From an uncultured Campylobacter sp. (GTDB taxonomy: Bacteria; Campylobacterota; Campylobacteria; Campylobacterales; Campylobacteraceae): DNA of 7,485 nucleotides. The DNA is taken from assembly GCF_938018145.1 (NCBI RefSeq), contig NZ_CALIII010000243.1, forward strand, positions 1-7,485. Reading direction: 5' to 3'. Below the pieces are notes generated by a model. The model worked only from the letters and a program-made list of their open reading frames with translations, ran no database searches and was not told the DNA's origin. This document shows, piece by piece, positions 5,864 to 7,485 of this stretch (position 1 is the stretch's first letter; every line of letters begins with the position of its first letter). The translations under genes were made by a program, and so were the position numbers.

Positions 5864-7126
5864 ATGAGAAAATCGCTATTTGGCTACGGCGGCACGACGC
5901 GAGCGATCGCGAAAAACTTCGGCAAAGAGGGCGGCTGGGACATCTACGACGATAAATTTAGCGAGATCTCAAGCGACGAATGGGGCAATACGCTACTGCC
6001 GCCAAACCTTTTCGTGCCCGAAAAAAGTGGCCTCGAGATCCCAAGCCCAGGCTTTCCTCCGAGCCACGAGCTAGTTAAAAACGCGCAAAATCTCATCAGC
6101 GAGTACGACTATTTTTACAAAATTTACGGCGTCAAAATGCCCTTTACCGTCTGGATCAGCGGCACGAACGGCAAAACCACGACGACAAAGATGACGCAGC
6201 ACCTGCTGGCGCGCTACGGCTCGGTAATGGGCGGCAACGTCGGAGTTCCGCTCGCAGACCTCGACCCAAACGCCAAAATTTGGGTGCTAGAGACCAGCTC
6301 CTTTACGATGCACTACACGAACATTGCCATGCCCGGCATCTACGCGCTTTTGCCTATCACGCCAGATCACCTCAGCTGGCACGGCGACTTTGCCGAGTAT
6401 GAGCGCGCCAAGCTAAAACCGCTAGCGACGATGGGCGAAAACACGGTCGCGATCCTGCCTAAAATTTACGCTGGAACGCCGACTAAAGCAAAGGTGATAA
6501 GCTACGAAAACGAGGCGGATTTGGCCGAGTTTTGCGGCGTAAATTTAAGCGATATCGCCTTTAAAACGCCGTTTTTAACGGACGCTCTTTTGGCGCTTGC
6601 TATCCAGAAAATTTTGCTCGATAGATGCGACGTACAGCTACTAAACGGCTTTATCATCGAGGGCAACAAGCTCGAGGAGTTTCTCGATGCGCGCGGCAGA
6701 ACATGGGTCAACGACACGAAAGCGACCAACATCGATGCAAGCATACAGGCCGTCAAGCGATATGAGGGCAAATTTTTGCATTTGATTTTAGGCGGCGACG
6801 ATAAGGGCGTAGATATGCGGCCGCTTTTTGAGGCCTTGCGCGGCACTAAGGCGCAAATTTACGCTATCGGCTCAAATACAGATAAGCTGATGAAGCTTGC
6901 CGGCGAGTTTAAAATCCTTGCCGTGAAATGCGAGTTTTTAAACGTCGCAGTCGGCGAGATAGATAAAAATTTCAAATTTGACGGAGTCGCAAAAGCTAGC
7001 GCAAATAGCGAAAACTTAGACGAAATAGCGCTTTTAAGTCCTGCGGCGGCAAGCCTCGATCAGTTTAGCAGCTACGTAGAGCGCGGGGATGAATTTAAAA
7101 AAGCAATCTTAAATTTACAAATTTGA
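5864..7126 (+). CDS. murD: UDP-N-acetylmuramoyl-L-alanine--D-glutamate ligase MurD
   Basis: Cytoplasmic ATP-dependent ligase that adds D-glutamate to UDP-MurNAc-L-Ala. The 420 residues are a little shorter than E. coli MurD (438). N-terminal UDP domain: glycine-rich SLFGYGGTT (4-12) and IPSPGFPPSHELV (59-71). Central ATPase domain: SGTNGKTTTT (99-108, K103), ETSSFTMH (143-150, E143), PITPDHLSWHGD (164-175, H169) and YERAKLK with K183 at the position of the carbamylated lysine. C-terminal domain: VNDTKATNIDAS (282-293, K286), ILGGDDKGVD (308-317) and LLSPAAASLDQF (390-401). One departure: the family PHR motif just before the NDSKATN block reads GNK here (G267-N268-K269), so the usual His is Asn. 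Start ATG at 5864 has a strong AAGGGGAG just upstream (5853-5860). The stop TGA lies inside an AAATTTGAC motif. Probably co-transcribed with mraY. Confidence 0.97.
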   Translation: MRKSLFGYGGTTRAIAKNFGKEGGWDIYDDKFSEISSDEWGNTLLPPNLFVPEKSGLEIPSPGFPPSHELVKNAQNLISEYDYFYKIYGVKMPFTVWISGTNGKTTTTKMTQHLLARYGSVMGGNVGVPLADLDPNAKIWVLETSSFTMHYTNIAMPGIYALLPITPDHLSWHGDFAEYERAKLKPLATMGENTVAILPKIYAGTPTKAKVISYENEADLAEFCGVNLSDIAFKTPFLTDALLALAIQKILLDRCDVQLLNGFIIEGNKLEEFLDARGRTWVNDTKATNIDASIQAVKRYEGKFLHLILGGDDKGVDMRPLFEALRGTKAQIYAIGSNTDKLMKLAGEFKILAVKCEFLNVAVGEIDKNFKFDGVAKASANSENLDEIALLSPAAASLDQFSSYVERGDEFKKAILNLQI

Positions 7127-7271
7127 CGCGATATTTGCGCCGTAAAGCCGCCGAATTTAATGGACTGCCTTTTGAAATAAATTTTGTACTTTAAAAATGC
7201 GCCGAATTTTGCGTCTTTAACCGAAATTTAAGTATCAAATAGCTAAAATCACATTTCTTTATTTACGGCGT
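7127..7271. other. AT-rich murD to tRNA-Phe spacer
   Basis: A 145-bp non-coding stretch with no open frame of note. CGCCGTAAA (7138-7146) near its left end and TTTACGGCG (7262-7270) at its right end are perfect 9-bp inverted repeats 115 bp apart. No intrinsic terminator for murD is visible: no GC-rich hairpin followed by Ts. Confidence 0.6.
7242..7249 (+). promoter_or_regulatory. candidate -10 box for tRNA-Phe
   Basis: GCTAAAAT is an exact GnTAnAAT match, ending 22 nt before the first base of the mature tRNA. That leaves a short leader, as is common for tRNA genes. Two more exact copies of the box lie on the minus strand upstream of murC. No -35 is evident. Confidence 0.5.
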
Positions 7272-7347
7272 GGTTGGATAGCTCAGTCGGTAGAGCAGCA
7301 GACTGAAAATCTGCGTGTCGGCAGTTCGATTCTGCCTCTAACCACCA
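7272..7347 (+). tRNA. tRNA-Phe (anticodon GAA)
   Basis: A complete 76-base cloverleaf. Acceptor stem GGTTGGA/TCTAACC (one G.U pair), D-stem GCTC/GAGC with loop AGTCGGTA, anticodon stem GCAGA/TCTGC with loop CTGAAAA giving anticodon GAA, 5-base variable loop GTGTC, T-stem GGCAG/CTGCC with loop TTCGATT. Discriminator A is at 7344 and the CCA tail (7345-7347) is encoded. It decodes UUC and UUU. A T-rich stretch follows (TCTTTATTTTTAT), a possible termination zone. No duplicated tRNA 3' end, the usual mark of an integrated element, is seen in the remaining 138 bp. Confidence 0.98.
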
Positions 7348-7485
7348 TCTTTATTTTTATACCACAAAATAAAATACATAGTTACATTTATTTTTAAATT
7401 CTGCGATAAAATTGGCATAATCGAATTTTGGACATAATTTTTCCAGCATAACGCCTAAATCTCTGTCCTAGAGTAGGTCAACCAT
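7348..7485. other. AT-rich right-edge tail, no convincing gene
   Basis: 138 bp of markedly AT-rich sequence after the tRNA. On the minus strand a frame from 7467 to a TAA at 7357-7359 reads 36 residues, including MLEKLCPKFDYANFIAEF (first ATG 7449-7447). In the same frame an ATG at 7485-7483 leads into TAG after five codons. This could be the decayed 3' end of a gene that lies mostly beyond the edge, or chance. No tRNA, repeat array or attachment-site duplicate is visible. Confidence 0.3.

Noticed and set aside
5880..6074. 64-codon plus-strand frame overlapping the murD start in another frame
   Set aside because: Fully covered by the murD N-terminal domain, which has the better Shine-Dalgarno and clear family motifs.
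6502..6846. 114-codon minus-strand frame inside murD
   Set aside because: Antisense to the conserved C-terminal half of murD; Ser/Lys-rich shadow composition.

Overview
This window looks like Campylobacter chromosome, or that of a close relative in Campylobacterota. MraY, MurC, MurD, GpmI and MutS2 all have the lineage's sequence style. The Shine-Dalgarno sites are simple AAGG types, and the likely promoters are TAnAAT -10 boxes without a -35. The hexamer AAATTT is extraordinarily frequent. Base composition is close to half G+C, which by memory suits the C. showae/rectus/curvus/gracilis side better than C. jejuni. No species call is possible from the sequence alone.

Layout: two transcription units diverge from a 79-bp spacer at 4640-4718. 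Leftward (minus strand) run gpmI (4639-3161), a 226-bp spacer rich in inverted repeats, murC (2934-1591), a small two-helix membrane protein (1594-1247, 4-bp overlap with murC), and mutS2, which starts directly after the stop of the small gene and is cut by the left edge after about 415 codons. Rightward (plus strand) run mraY (4719-5783), an 80-bp gap, murD (5864-7126), a 145-bp AT-rich spacer and a complete tRNA-Phe(GAA) gene with encoded CCA (7272-7347). The last 138 bp are AT-rich and hold no convincing gene.

Function: three genes serve peptidoglycan precursor synthesis. MurC adds L-Ala to UDP-MurNAc, MurD adds D-Glu, and MraY transfers the finished UDP-MurNAc-pentapeptide to undecaprenyl phosphate at the inner membrane. 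GpmI is the Mn-dependent glycolytic/gluconeogenic phosphoglycerate mutase. MutS2 is a MutS-family ATPase linked to recombination control or damage handling. The protein content is ordinary housekeeping; no new multi-gene system is visible.

The points worth a second look are at nucleotide level. AAATTT occurs about 60 times by hand count where about two are expected, and it fits the RAATTY motif known from C. jejuni transformation. The gpmI-murC spacer holds a nested, partly mutually exclusive fold, one arm of which recurs as an exact 15-mer inside mutS2. A perfect 9-bp hairpin encloses the mraY stop codon. The divergent gpmI/mraY -10 boxes overlap. MurD has Asn where the family His of its C-terminal-domain motif is expected.
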